64,000 bases of DNA from Planctomycetaceae bacterium (GTDB lineage: Bacteria > Planctomycetota > Planctomycetia > Gemmatales > Gemmataceae). The DNA lies in contig PNLP01000042.1 in NCBI GenBank assembly GCA_013823135.1, forward strand, positions 1 to 64,000, read 5' to 3'. Position numbers and translations under genes: made by a program. This document shows positions 35,701-45,248 of this stretch, piece by piece (the first letter of the stretch is position 1; each line of letters begins with the position of its first letter). Under the pieces are notes generated by a model. The model searched no databases and had not been told where the DNA came from. It saw nothing but the letters and a program-made list of their open reading frames with translations.

Positions 35701-37662
35701 TTACTCCCAAAAGTGTTTTAGTCGCACGGCGAGTTCTTCTGCGGCGAGCTTGGCACCGATCGCTCCTGCGGGTTCCGTCTTTCCATCCCGAATCGTCTGT
35801 CGCTTGAAGGCTTCAAACAACAACTCGCCGTCTCGGCGCAGTATCTGACGCTCATAGACATTGGCACTCCGGGTGCCCGCGAGTTTCACCCGCTCGGCCC
35901 AGTTATCGACTACGTTGAGGTGCCAGCGGGCGAGAACGAAGGCCGGGACCGAATAACTCTCGGGGCGTCCGGAATCATCACCATCGTCTTCTTCGTCCAG
36001 CAGGACACCGCTGTCGGTTGCAGACACCACCTCAGCCCCCATCGCGACGCGACCGCCGTACTGTTCAAACAACAGTTCGTCTCGCATCGAGCGGGCCACA
36101 TCCTCGTCCACCTCAGGCGGTAAGGTCTCCTCACGTTCGGTTGGAGGCCGTTCGTCAAAGACCGCAACGATCACGGTCTCCTGCTCGCACGTCAACAGAA
36201 CCGACACGGGCGGCCGAATTGCCTCCGCCCACGGGACCTCGGCTGACCGGAGTCGGTCAGCGGCATCAACGACCCAGTGATTGATTGGAGTCCACACGCC
36301 ACCCCCGTTGATCTTACCCTCGAGATCCCTCTTCGCTTCGCACCGGCACTTGACCCTCACCATCCCGTCCTTCCAGACCGCTTGCGCCCAGGTAATGAAC
36401 GCAGTGTTGCGATCTGGCAACTCGGCCACCGTTGCGGCATCCTGCGCCGAGCGAAACGGTTCGAGATCTTCAAACGGCCAGACGGCCTGCTCGACGCATA
36501 CCCCGAGTTCGAAGTTTTCGATGTTGAGTTCACCCGATTCGTTCTCTCTACCCCACGCCGCGGGACTGAAATTGGCGGAGGTCACGAGCACGCGTCGCGA
36601 GGTTCCCCGTCTGAACGAGTACACTTTTGCGTGGCTCCATCTAGTGTCGGCTCCTCGGTGTTCGTCGTGGAACCGGTCAGTCGCATCCGCGTCGTCGGCA
36701 TCGTGGCGGAGTTGCAGAAGAGTGACATCCCGATCGATCAATGCTCTCAATGTGGACGCCGGCAGTACCCATCGTTGGGCACGCGCCCACGGGTGATTCT
36801 CGTCGATCCAGACCAGCGTGAGACGATCCGGAGCCCCCTCGAAGTGAGCACACCAGCGGGCGAGGTCGTCCATGTTCCATGAGCCGACGAAGGGACTGAG
36901 AATCGCCACGCTGACCCGCCCGCGACCGGAAGGCGTAATCTCCCCAAGCCCCGCGGAACCCCAGGGCGTGCGGCGCAGTGCTTGGCGTGAGTGCTTTCCA
37001 GGGACACTGGCGACAATCCTGACGCCATCCGGACAGTCTGCACGCGCGAGAAGCTCGACAAACTGATCAAGCCGCGTTTCCTCGCCAGCCGACGTGGCAA
37101 GCTCGCGGAGGAAGTCAGGGAGAACACCCCAGCGACTGAGTCGCGGAGTGGACCGCTGCGGTCGAAGTTCTATGCACACCCGCCATACCGCCTGCAACTG
37201 CCCGCGGAAGGCAGCTAGGTTTAGGTTCGCTGAGGAAACCACAACCTCGAGGTATTCGAGGTCTTCCTCCCCAACCCAATGGAGCAGCCAAAGTTTCGCG
37301 TGCTGGACAGCCTTGCCGCGACTCCCGACTGTGAGGTGGCGGATCGAACGCCAGATCCACGCGTACGTGTCGCCCTCGGGACCTTCGGCATCAGCTGGCT
37401 CTTCACGCGAGGTTGACGAGATAATCACGAGGCAGTCGTGTAACTGCTTCAGACGCCGATCAAGCTCAAGGAGGAAATACTGCCGCTCCACACCCTCGGC
37501 TGCGGGCTCTCGGCCAAGTTTCAAGAGCAGCGGCAGGAGGTGCTCCGCGACGAGCCGATTGTCGGCACGATCATAAGTGGTGAACAACCCCGCCTTGAGC
37601 GAACAGCCAGGCGGTGCATCGGTACCAAGAAGTGCCTCCCAACCAAATCCAGCGTTACTCAT
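35701..37662 (-). CDS. Tdp1-like phosphodiesterase of the PLD superfamily (653 aa)
   Basis: Two HKN half-sites typical of tyrosyl-DNA phosphodiesterase 1 are clear: VQHAKLWLLHW with VVSSANLNLAAF (His121, Lys123, Asn146), and WSHAKVYSF with VLVTSANFSPAAWG (His344, Lys346, Asn364). The SANFSPAAWG box is close to the eukaryotic Tdp1 form and unlike ordinary bacterial PLD nucleases. The ATG at 37662 overlaps the upstream stop (ATGAGTAA). The C-terminal 250 residues are an extension without known domain. Tdp1 removes protein or peptide adducts from 3' DNA ends; a PLD-family DNA nuclease role, as in DISARM DrmC, is the alternative. Confidence 0.85.
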   Translation of the reverse strand: MSNAGFGWEALLGTDAPPGCSLKAGLFTTYDRADNRLVAEHLLPLLLKLGREPAAEGVERQYFLLELDRRLKQLHDCLVIISSTSREEPADAEGPEGDTYAWIWRSIRHLTVGSRGKAVQHAKLWLLHWVGEEDLEYLEVVVSSANLNLAAFRGQLQAVWRVCIELRPQRSTPRLSRWGVLPDFLRELATSAGEETRLDQFVELLARADCPDGVRIVASVPGKHSRQALRRTPWGSAGLGEITPSGRGRVSVAILSPFVGSWNMDDLARWCAHFEGAPDRLTLVWIDENHPWARAQRWVLPASTLRALIDRDVTLLQLRHDADDADATDRFHDEHRGADTRWSHAKVYSFRRGTSRRVLVTSANFSPAAWGRENESGELNIENFELGVCVEQAVWPFEDLEPFRSAQDAATVAELPDRNTAFITWAQAVWKDGMVRVKCRCEAKRDLEGKINGGGVWTPINHWVVDAADRLRSAEVPWAEAIRPPVSVLLTCEQETVIVAVFDERPPTEREETLPPEVDEDVARSMRDELLFEQYGGRVAMGAEVVSATDSGVLLDEEDDGDDSGRPESYSVPAFVLARWHLNVVDNWAERVKLAGTRSANVYERQILRRDGELLFEAFKRQTIRDGKTEPAGAIGAKLAAEELAVRLKHFWE

Positions 37663-39043
37663 CGGCCGCCTCCAACCCCTCGTTCTCGTCTGCCTCGTCT
37701 TCGGCAAGGGCCCGCGGCATGGTGCCAAGGACGCCACATTGCGTCGCAAGACGACAGAGCGACCACAGGCGAAAGCGGTAGCGCGACGATCCGCCCCGCC
37801 AGGGGGTGCGTGGCTCGACCCAGCCGTTCCGGTGGACGAACCATCTCAGACCGCCGCCGTAAAGTTCATGATGTTCCAGGAGGAAGGCCAGGCAATCCAC
37901 GGATCGCGAACTCCGAATTCCGTCAGCGAATCGGTGTGCACTTTGGATGTGGGAGAGCACACTCGTAGCATTCGTGGGCCACGCTTTCGCAGCCGCTACC
38001 AGTTCCTCGCAAATGGGCTCCGCGGCGCGGAGTAGATCACCGTCAGTTAGCTTGAGACGAACCGTATTTCGGAGCGATTTGGCGATAAGGTCCATGGCGA
38101 CCATGCCGGCGTCAGCAAGCCGTGAGAACTTTGGGAGCAGTGCAATGGCGCGGTCGCTGGCGAATACGCGCCCCAGCTGCTCGCAGACCCCAAGGTGGCC
38201 GGAAGCCGTGGCCGTGGCCACCTCGCACGCGACCTCACGGCGGCGGCTTCCGGACGGGTCTTGACCGAATATCAATGGTTCCAGAAGTGCTGCCTCGGGC
38301 AACTTCGAGAAATCGTCTTTGCGGCGCGGCAGCGTGTGCTCCTCAGCGGCAGTGTGACCCTGATCGAACGTCGGCCACTTCTTGCACCACCAACCATGTT
38401 CCTCGCCCCGACAGAGTTTGACGCTTCGGGTAGAAAGACTCTCCGTGTCGCCATCCCCAGCGTGGAGTCGCCAGGCAGGGCGGGCGATACCGAGCCTCTC
38501 ATCGAGCCAGTTCGCCAGCTTGATCGTCGCCGGCCCCGGCGTCCAACCGTCACCCCTGGCGGTCATGCCGGGCCACTTACGGAAGGCGAGCCGATACCCG
38601 CCGTACATTCCTGTCTGTCGGTAAGCACGGTACTGGTCGACGGACATCCCGAAACGATCCGTGGACTGTTCGTCGTCAACGTACCAGGTCTTGACGCGGC
38701 GTTGCCCGGCAAGCTGTCGGCCCCTCCAATCCCCCTCAGCGAGGGCGATTGTCCGGCCGACCCACATCAGTTCCAGGGGGCGTAACCAGGCGTATCGCTG
38801 ACGCTCCTGAACACGCGTTGCCACCGAGATACCACCGCCGGCATGGAACACCTCTTGCGATCGTGTCAGACACCAAGCAAGTATCGTCACCCACCGACCG
38901 TCGCGAACGCGGTTGCTCAGATCAGGAGCCAGGGCATCAGCAAATTGATCGGCGAGAGCGCGCAAGCCCAACGCATCGCCTCTTCGCACGGCCACCGCAT
39001 CCCACGGGGCAGTGAACAAGATTCGCGGTCCGGAAGTCAGCAT
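37655..39043 (-). CDS. unknown 462-aa protein, first gene of the Tdp1/SNF2 operon
   Basis: ATG at 39043 begins MLTSGPRILFTAPWDAVAVRRGDALGLRALADQFADAL, followed by DLSNRVRDGRWVTILAWCL. The rest is mostly helical with Trp-rich stretches (YRLAFRKWPGMT; HGWWCKKW). No catalytic motif, membrane segment or metal site recognised. Its place, directly before a PLD enzyme and a helicase, and its opening text recall the DUF6361-type proteins that head other helicase/PLD cassettes, but I cannot claim homology. Overlaps the next gene by 8 bases. May be the recognition component. Confidence 0.65.
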   Translation of the reverse strand: MLTSGPRILFTAPWDAVAVRRGDALGLRALADQFADALAPDLSNRVRDGRWVTILAWCLTRSQEVFHAGGGISVATRVQERQRYAWLRPLELMWVGRTIALAEGDWRGRQLAGQRRVKTWYVDDEQSTDRFGMSVDQYRAYRQTGMYGGYRLAFRKWPGMTARGDGWTPGPATIKLANWLDERLGIARPAWRLHAGDGDTESLSTRSVKLCRGEEHGWWCKKWPTFDQGHTAAEEHTLPRRKDDFSKLPEAALLEPLIFGQDPSGSRRREVACEVATATASGHLGVCEQLGRVFASDRAIALLPKFSRLADAGMVAMDLIAKSLRNTVRLKLTDGDLLRAAEPICEELVAAAKAWPTNATSVLSHIQSAHRFADGIRSSRSVDCLAFLLEHHELYGGGLRWFVHRNGWVEPRTPWRGGSSRYRFRLWSLCRLATQCGVLGTMPRALAEDEADENEGLEAADE

Positions 39044-39433
39044 GTGCACATTCCACCACAAGGTGTTCGGCTCGAACACTCGCCACCGGCTTGTGTTGTT
39101 TCAAGTGGGGGGCCAATGTACGACGACTCATCCGTGCCTGCAATCGCGAGGCTCTAACGGATCACCGCAACCCTAAACGCTTCAAACCCAACACAATTGG
39201 CCTTATGAAGAACCATTTGCCCGGTCATCCAACTTCAGTCCGATCTAGAGGATCGTGTCCCGCGGGAGCAATGAACTTCTGCAGCTACAGGAGTTACTGC
39301 CCGGCTTGCGTCATCTCCGTGTATGCCCTCTCGCCCTGAGAAGGAAGATTCCACCTCCTCCTGGTCGCTCCGGTGGAGCAGTCGTCCGCGTAACGGTCGT
39401 CTCGCCAGTAACCACACCAGTTCACGGTCCCGA
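39044..39433. other. intergenic region between the SbcC stop and the Tdp1/SNF2 operon
   Basis: About 390 bases, AT-richer than its surroundings. Both flanking operons read leftward, so this should contain the end of the sigma-to-SbcC transcript and the promoter of the 37.6-39.0 kb operon. I see no clear hairpin-plus-T-run and no gene. Confidence 0.45.
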
Positions 39434-42115
39434 TCACCGTCTGAATGCGGTCGCAGTGGTGCCGTTCTCGCCCACCGTCAGCGTGTAGCCGACCGAGAAC
39501 TGTTCAATGAAATCGGGCTGATGCGATACCAGAATGACACGCTGGAGCGACTTCGCCTGTTGAAGGCGTTTCAACTCCGTGGCCATCGCCTGGAGCCCTT
39601 GAGGATCGAGGCTTCCGAACCCTTCGTCGATGATCACCGCTTCCAGTGGCCGAGAGCGACCGCTGGCGAAGCGGCCCACCGCCAGCGCGATCGACACCGC
39701 GACCCGGAACCGCTGACTGCCGGACAGGAACGCGACGCCGATTGGCTCTCCACCACCGCGTCTCGCGCGAAGGTCGAAAGTCTTCGTGGAGGCATCCTGG
39801 GCCGTGTCTTCTTCGAGCGACAGATCGCCGTCCGAAAGATGCTGAAGCGTCTCATTCGCAAACGCAATGATTTGCTCCTCCGCGTCACGCACCAGTTCAA
39901 GTTGCAGTCCCGCGTCGCCAAGGAGTTTGTCGAGTTTCGCGTGAAGACGTTGGCGTTCGGCTGCGTCGCGATGATGCAGAGTCAGTGTCTCACGCTGGAG
40001 TTTGCCGTTGCTCAGTTCCGTGTGGCGATTCACTGCGACGGTGTGCGTGTTTTGCTTCTCCTTCGCCGCCTTGTCGGCCTGCGCCTGCTGTTCTTTTGCC
40101 TTCACCTCGGGAAGGCGGTCGGCTTCGTCGATGGCTGCGATTTCGGCGTGCACATTGTCACGCCGTTTCTCCCACTCGACGCGACGCGTTTCATCCTGTT
40201 CCAACTCCTTGAACTTCTCGGTGACGTTCTCTGCGAGCAAGCGGTCGCGCTCAGCGGCGAATGCTTCCACCTTTACACCGTCGATTTGCGGAAGCCTGTC
40301 ATTCCACTCCTGCGTGAGTTGTGCGAGCGTCGTCTGCTCCTGACCACTCGCAGTGGCAAGGGCGTTGTCGTGCTTTGTCTTTGCCCCCTCGGCGGCCTTC
40401 AACTCCGCGTCCAGTTTCTTGTGTTGAATCTCAATTCGGCTCAGGTCGGCGGTGGCGGTTTTGTGCTGCTGGGTCTCCGCGACTTGCCGCGTTGTCGCTT
40501 CGAGTTTTTGTTGCTCTTTCGCCTTGAGTTGCGTGCGAAGCTCGGCAGCGTCTGCGGTTACACCGAGTTTGTTCAGACTACTCTGCCGTGTGTTCCGTTC
40601 CGCAATCAACTTCTCTCGCTCGTTCTTTTGTAGCTGGAGTCTGGCCCGAATCATACGGACTGCCATGAGTTGCTCGTTCGCAGAATTCGCCGCGGTGTTC
40701 GCCGCGTCTCGCTCACCTTGCAATAACTTGATCGCCTCGGCGAAATCCGCTCGAAACTTCGTGGCGTGCGTCTCGTCGACCGGCTGGCGGCAGTGCGGAC
40801 ACTCCACGCCGACCTTCACGCCCGCGAAACGTGTCTGCTGTTTTGCCGCCTCCGAGAGCAGTGTCTCTGTTCGCGTGGCATCCGCGTTTGCCGTTTGCAG
40901 GGCCGTTTCCGCTTCTTCTTCTTGCGAGGTGGCCTGTGAGAGGAGTGCATCGAGGTTCTCGTCACAGGTTTCCAACTTCGCAGCCAAGCCCGCGATCGCA
41001 TCGGCTTCGGCCAGAAACGCCTCGCCCTGTTTTATTTCGCTCGCAAGTCCTTTCGCGATCGTGGCGTGCTTCTCGCCTTCATCCTTGTGGAGTTGCGTCT
41101 TTTCACGGGCCGTCTCGACAGCCTTCTGTGCGGCTTCACGCTCGACGATTTTCGTCTCCACGGTGTCCGTTGCCTTCTTGCTTTCGCGTTTCAACTGAGT
41201 GATGGTGTCTCGCAGCTTGAACAACTTTTCCAACACGGGGACCGCAACGGTAAGGCTATCGAGAGCCTGCTTGTCCGCGCGAATCTTCCGTCCCTGTCTC
41301 TGCCGTTCATCCGCCGCCGCGATTTTGTCCGTCAACTCTTTGAGTTCGCCTTCCGCCTTCTCCCACTGACGCGCCTGGGTCACTCGTTCGTTCGCTTTGG
41401 CCAGCGTGCCCTGAGCAGCGGAAACGGCAGATTGCGTTTCCTGCACCGCAGTTTCCGCACTCTTCAGGTCGTCGTCCGACACGGACGGAATCGCATCGCG
41501 TTGCGTGAGGAGGCCGTCCGCATTTCTCGCTCGCTCTTTCGCTGCCACGCCGACGCGATCTGACAGCGCCTCGAATTGCTCGAAACCGATGATGCCTTTG
41601 AGCACCTCGATGCGTTCGTCGCGGCTGGCGGTGAACAGCTTGTCCGCCTTGCCTTGTTGAAGCAGCACTGAGTTGGTGAACGCATCGTAGCCCAGGCCGA
41701 GCGTGTCGCTGACCCATTCTTTGATGTCTGCGGCATCAACCTGACCGGCGGGATCGTTGCCGCGAATGCACTTCCACTCGCCGTTCGTCTGCTTCAGGAG
41801 ATGTTGCGTGGTGCGGCCTTTTCGCGGGCGAGTTCGCGAGACGCGATAATCAACTCTGTTGAACTCGAATTCAAATGTTACCTCGAACCCGTTCGCGTTG
41901 TGTCGAATGAGTTGTTCGGCCTTGATCTTCCCGCCGCGATGTTCGCCATAGAGCGCATATGTGATCGCGTCGAAGACGGCTGACTTGCCGGTGCCGTTCG
42001 CGCCGCACAGCACCCACAGCGGTTCGCCGTCACTGAAAACGAATTCCACCGGTTTGTTGCCGGGCATTTCGCCGAAAGCCAGGAAATTCTTGACCGCGAT
42101 TCTCTTCGGGATCAT
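39434..42115 (-). CDS. sbcC: SbcC/Rad50-type SMC ATPase (893 aa)
   Basis: N-terminal half-ATPase: KNFLAFG, Walker A GANGTGKS (38-45), and a Q-loop region LLQQGKADKLF. Long coiled coils (about 200-720) are split by a zinc hook CPHC (439-442). The C-terminal half has the signature LSGSQRFRVAVSIALA, Walker B AVIIDEGFGSLD and the H-loop VILVSHQPDF. It is a complete Rad50/SbcC, somewhat shorter than E. coli SbcC. The ATG overlaps the sbcD stop as ATGA. With SbcD it should process hairpins, blocked ends and double-strand breaks. It is the last gene of a seven-gene operon that also has HerA- and NurA-like proteins. Confidence 0.95.
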   Translation of the reverse strand: MIPKRIAVKNFLAFGEMPGNKPVEFVFSDGEPLWVLCGANGTGKSAVFDAITYALYGEHRGGKIKAEQLIRHNANGFEVTFEFEFNRVDYRVSRTRPRKGRTTQHLLKQTNGEWKCIRGNDPAGQVDAADIKEWVSDTLGLGYDAFTNSVLLQQGKADKLFTASRDERIEVLKGIIGFEQFEALSDRVGVAAKERARNADGLLTQRDAIPSVSDDDLKSAETAVQETQSAVSAAQGTLAKANERVTQARQWEKAEGELKELTDKIAAADERQRQGRKIRADKQALDSLTVAVPVLEKLFKLRDTITQLKRESKKATDTVETKIVEREAAQKAVETAREKTQLHKDEGEKHATIAKGLASEIKQGEAFLAEADAIAGLAAKLETCDENLDALLSQATSQEEEAETALQTANADATRTETLLSEAAKQQTRFAGVKVGVECPHCRQPVDETHATKFRADFAEAIKLLQGERDAANTAANSANEQLMAVRMIRARLQLQKNEREKLIAERNTRQSSLNKLGVTADAAELRTQLKAKEQQKLEATTRQVAETQQHKTATADLSRIEIQHKKLDAELKAAEGAKTKHDNALATASGQEQTTLAQLTQEWNDRLPQIDGVKVEAFAAERDRLLAENVTEKFKELEQDETRRVEWEKRRDNVHAEIAAIDEADRLPEVKAKEQQAQADKAAKEKQNTHTVAVNRHTELSNGKLQRETLTLHHRDAAERQRLHAKLDKLLGDAGLQLELVRDAEEQIIAFANETLQHLSDGDLSLEEDTAQDASTKTFDLRARRGGGEPIGVAFLSGSQRFRVAVSIALAVGRFASGRSRPLEAVIIDEGFGSLDPQGLQAMATELKRLQQAKSLQRVILVSHQPDFIEQFSVGYTLTVGENGTTATAFRR

Positions 42116-43323
42116 TGTGCGGCCTCCGTGGTGAGGAATGTCTCGGCCAGCTTCAGTAATTCTTCGCGGTCGCCGTCGTCCTTCAACTGACGTGTGAGGA
42201 ATGTCCGGACGGTGTCGCGATAATCCGCCCCCTGTTGGATGCGGGTGGATTGTGTCTGTCCTGTGGCGTCTACTTTTGCCCAGGTAATCTCGGTGTGTCG
42301 TGGGAAGGTGCTTCGGATCGCTCGGGTGATTTCGTCACGCGACGGCCCGCCCGGAACGTAGGTGACAGTGACGTGAACGAGAGCTGTCTCGCGATTCGCC
42401 ACGCGGTCCGCGAGGTTTGGCAGTTCCGCACTCGGATCAGAGATTTCCAACTTGTGCATCGGGGTCGCTTCGAGCGACAACAGTTCTGGTTCGCGGGTGA
42501 GTCCGTTCGCGTCGAGTTCGACGAAGACAACACCCGTGTCGTATTCGCGCTCGTCCAGGTGAAGCCGGTCAAGCCCGCCTGAATAGCGGACATGAGGCAG
42601 GCCAGGGAGGGCCTGGGCCTTGTGGATGTGGCCGAGTGCGATGTATTGCCACGGCCCGACCAGCGGACCCGTGTCGAAGACAACGTCGTCGTTTTCGCTG
42701 ATGTGGAACAGCGTGTGCGAAAGACCGGCACCCGCAATATGCAGATGACCCATCAGAACCGTGGGGAGCTTCGGGTCGAGCTTCGTTTTCGCGTCGTTCA
42801 ACCAGTTCGCGACGCCGTTGTTCAGCGCACGATTTTCGTCCGCCTTGGATTGGAAGCCTTCCGTCGGCAGGCCATAACGAACGGTGGTGGGGTACGGAAC
42901 GAGAGCGAACTGCGCCTTCTCACCTGCGGTTGTCTCCAGTGTTCCAAGGAACGGCCGGTTCTGGAGGTACATGCGGCCCGGTCGAAAGCGAACGCCGCCT
43001 TCGGGAGCCGCGAACCGCATTCCGTGACGGATCGACTCGATTCGCGCTTCGCGGTCGTGATTGCCGGTGATCGCGAGAATTGTCCCCTTGCGATCGAAGA
43101 AGGCTGCGAAAGTTTTGAATAAGTGATCGAGCGCGTCGTTCATCACGTCGAGCGTGACGTGCGCACCTTCGGAAAACAGATCGCCCGCGATCAGCAGCAC
43201 GTCCGCTTGCTTGGCCTCGCAGAGGTCAGCAACACGTTCGACACGGTCACGCAAATCCTGGGTGCGGTCCACGCGACCGAGTCGGTCGCAGAGATGCCAG
43301 TCGGCGGTGTGAATCAGGCGCAT
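42112..43323 (-). CDS. sbcD: SbcD/Mre11 nuclease subunit (403 aa)
   Basis: ATG at 43323 directly begins MRLIHTADWHL, the first phosphoesterase motif (Asp, His). The others follow in order: VLLIAGDLFSEG, AITGNHDREARIES, LMGHLHIAG and ALGHIHKAQALPG. These are the metal ligands of the Mre11 dimanganese nuclease. The C-terminal part (about 290-403) is the capping/Rad50-binding region. Normal length for SbcD. Overlaps sbcC by ATGA and follows the HerA-like gene by 80 bases. The enzyme cuts DNA in the SbcCD complex after ATP-driven opening by SbcC. Confidence 0.95.
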   Translation of the reverse strand: MRLIHTADWHLCDRLGRVDRTQDLRDRVERVADLCEAKQADVLLIAGDLFSEGAHVTLDVMNDALDHLFKTFAAFFDRKGTILAITGNHDREARIESIRHGMRFAAPEGGVRFRPGRMYLQNRPFLGTLETTAGEKAQFALVPYPTTVRYGLPTEGFQSKADENRALNNGVANWLNDAKTKLDPKLPTVLMGHLHIAGAGLSHTLFHISENDDVVFDTGPLVGPWQYIALGHIHKAQALPGLPHVRYSGGLDRLHLDEREYDTGVVFVELDANGLTREPELLSLEATPMHKLEISDPSAELPNLADRVANRETALVHVTVTYVPGGPSRDEITRAIRSTFPRHTEITWAKVDATGQTQSTRIQQGADYRDTVRTFLTRQLKDDGDREELLKLAETFLTTEAAQ

Positions 43324-43403
43324 AAGCCCTCCGGCAAACAAGCCCGCGGACCGCGAGCATGAAGCGAACGTCTGAGCTGGATTGGCATGACAGGCAGGGA
43401 GCG

Positions 43404-45248
43404 TTACGCGAATTCCGCATCGACTGGTGGTTTTCTTGCGGACGGTGTGCCCGAACCCGCAGGGCCGCCGGACGAGTAGGGGAGAGCCGCGTCTTCCTTC
43501 TTCAACGCCCACGGTGGGTACGGGATTTTCGCCAGCATTGGCGCACGAAAGCTGGGTTGCACAAGGAGCTTCTCGTCCGCCTGAATTTGCGCGGCCTGGC
43601 TGCGACCCGACGACCCCAGGAACTTCCACACTTCGGCAGAAAGTTCCAGCGACCCGCTGCGACCAACGGCACGAATGCTCGCGTTCTCGATCACACGCGG
43701 CGAGACAAGACTGGCCTGCTGCTGTGCCCCGAGCAGAATTACGCCTTGAGATCGCATCTCCGCCGCGACTTCTTCGATCTTCCGCGTAATCGGGTCACTC
43801 CCGGTCTTCGGCGCAAATTTGTTGAGTTCGTCGAGCGTTACGATGTAGCGCAGTCCATCGACCGACTTCGTGCCAGAGCGGTTCTGGATTAACTGGTGGA
43901 ACACAGCCGCGACCACGAACCGTTGAAGCGAGGGAGCCAGCCGAATGCCGTACAAGTCGATCACGACTGGGCCTGACACGCCCACTTGAGGCAGCACGAG
44001 CGGGTTCCCTTTCGGGTCGTCTTTGCGGAGCACAACGTCGCCTTCGTTCACGATGTACTTGAGGCGACGAAGCAACTTCCCCTTCGTCCCTCCAACTGCG
44101 TCGGTGAAAGTGTCACGGCCCGGCCCGCGGAACCAGTCGAGCAACTTCGCGAACGTGGCGGTTTCACCACCGTGCGTGTTCAACTGAGTTTTCCCCGACA
44201 TCTCGTTCGTCAGGCTCTCTTCGAGTTCGCCGACCAAACCACCGAAGTTCGCGTCGTAGATGTCCTCTTCGGCGAAGAGGAACTTGAACAGCCGCTGCTC
44301 GATCACATCCGAGAGCGACCAGCTATACCCCTTCACCTTTCCGTCGGTGCGACCGACGTTCACCGTGCTGCCACTCTTCTCCCGCGGCGCGTAAAACTCC
44401 ACGTCGCGAAACGGAGTCGGATCTGCGATACCGAGGTAGTCGTTCCACTCCGGCTTCGCCCTGTCCTTCTCGTTCTGCCATCCCTTGCCCCAGTGGTCGA
44501 TGAAGAACAGATCATAATTCTTGACGTTGAAGATGATTGGTACCACCTGAAGCAAACCTGGGTAACTCACACCCAACTCTGCCTTTTGACGTTCGGCCTC
44601 GCGCAACAACATCGCGTTGACGTGAAGCAGGAAACTCGTCTTCGCCCCAAGGCCAGCGATGCCGTTCACATTCAAGTGCCCACCGTTCTCACCGAGAAGA
44701 TAATCGAGGTCGATGGTCGCGGGACCAGCGAAGGGAGTTCCGCCATTGCGCAGGAGGCCGAGTTTTAGTGGCTTGCTCATTCGGTCGATTCCGTATCCGC
44801 GGGCGGCCTCGCGTTCGCCGCCCAGGTACACTGTGCTTTCTTCGGTTGGTGGAGCGTGTGTGACCGGATCCGTCCGGAGGATCGTGACTTTGGCGTAGGT
44901 GAACCCCGCGGACTCGAACGGTGGCTTCACCCGCGTGTCGGCGTCGAAGCGGTCCACCTCTTCGCCCATGTCTTGTTGCCGACTCTGACGGTACACTTCT
45001 TCGACAAGTCCGACGAACTCGACTGGCTTGTCGCCCTTGCGCAGCACGCTCGATGTTGTCACGATCTGCGTTCGCTCGACGAGCTTGTCACGTTCAACCC
45101 AAAAATAGAAGAACTCGCTCGTCGATTCCTTATTCGGCGGAGCCGCCACTTTGCCCAGTGCCAGCATGCCGGGACGTGCGTGCCCCGAAGCGTCGAGAGC
45201 GTCTGCTTCTGAAGAGGCATCGCCATCTATGTGGTTCAGTTCAGTCAT
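43404..45248 (-). CDS. HerA-like hexameric DNA-translocating ATPase, DUF87 type (614 aa)
   Basis: ATG at 45248 shares a base with the upstream stop (TAATG). Residues about 20-180 contain a beta-barrel-like N-terminal part; GGHLNVNGIAGLGAKTSFLLHVNAML (P-loop about 196-205) is the atypical Walker A seen in HerA/DUF87 ATPases, and RYIVTLDELNKFAP is Walker B with catalytic Glu. VILLGAQQQASLVSPRVIENAS is the later sensor/arginine region typical of HerA/FtsK. HerA pairs with the nuclease NurA in archaea to resect ends together with Mre11-Rad50; here all four are neighbours, so this is probably the resection motor. Confidence 0.85.
   Translation of the reverse strand: MTELNHIDGDASSEADALDASGHARPGMLALGKVAAPPNKESTSEFFYFWVERDKLVERTQIVTTSSVLRKGDKPVEFVGLVEEVYRQSRQQDMGEEVDRFDADTRVKPPFESAGFTYAKVTILRTDPVTHAPPTEESTVYLGGEREAARGYGIDRMSKPLKLGLLRNGGTPFAGPATIDLDYLLGENGGHLNVNGIAGLGAKTSFLLHVNAMLLREAERQKAELGVSYPGLLQVVPIIFNVKNYDLFFIDHWGKGWQNEKDRAKPEWNDYLGIADPTPFRDVEFYAPREKSGSTVNVGRTDGKVKGYSWSLSDVIEQRLFKFLFAEEDIYDANFGGLVGELEESLTNEMSGKTQLNTHGGETATFAKLLDWFRGPGRDTFTDAVGGTKGKLLRRLKYIVNEGDVVLRKDDPKGNPLVLPQVGVSGPVVIDLYGIRLAPSLQRFVVAAVFHQLIQNRSGTKSVDGLRYIVTLDELNKFAPKTGSDPITRKIEEVAAEMRSQGVILLGAQQQASLVSPRVIENASIRAVGRSGSLELSAEVWKFLGSSGRSQAAQIQADEKLLVQPSFRAPMLAKIPYPPWALKKEDAALPYSSGGPAGSGTPSARKPPVDAEFA

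Noticed and set aside
20720..39043. A DISARM system (SNF2, PLD, DUF1998 helicase)
   Set aside because: The DUF1998-like block is fused to the helicase instead of being a separate DrmB, the PLD enzyme is Tdp1-like, no DISARM methylase is present, and the parts lie in two separate operons.
20720..39043. A 7-deazapurine (Dpd) modification-restriction system
   Set aside because: No DpdA-like transglycosylase or queuosine-precursor genes in the window.
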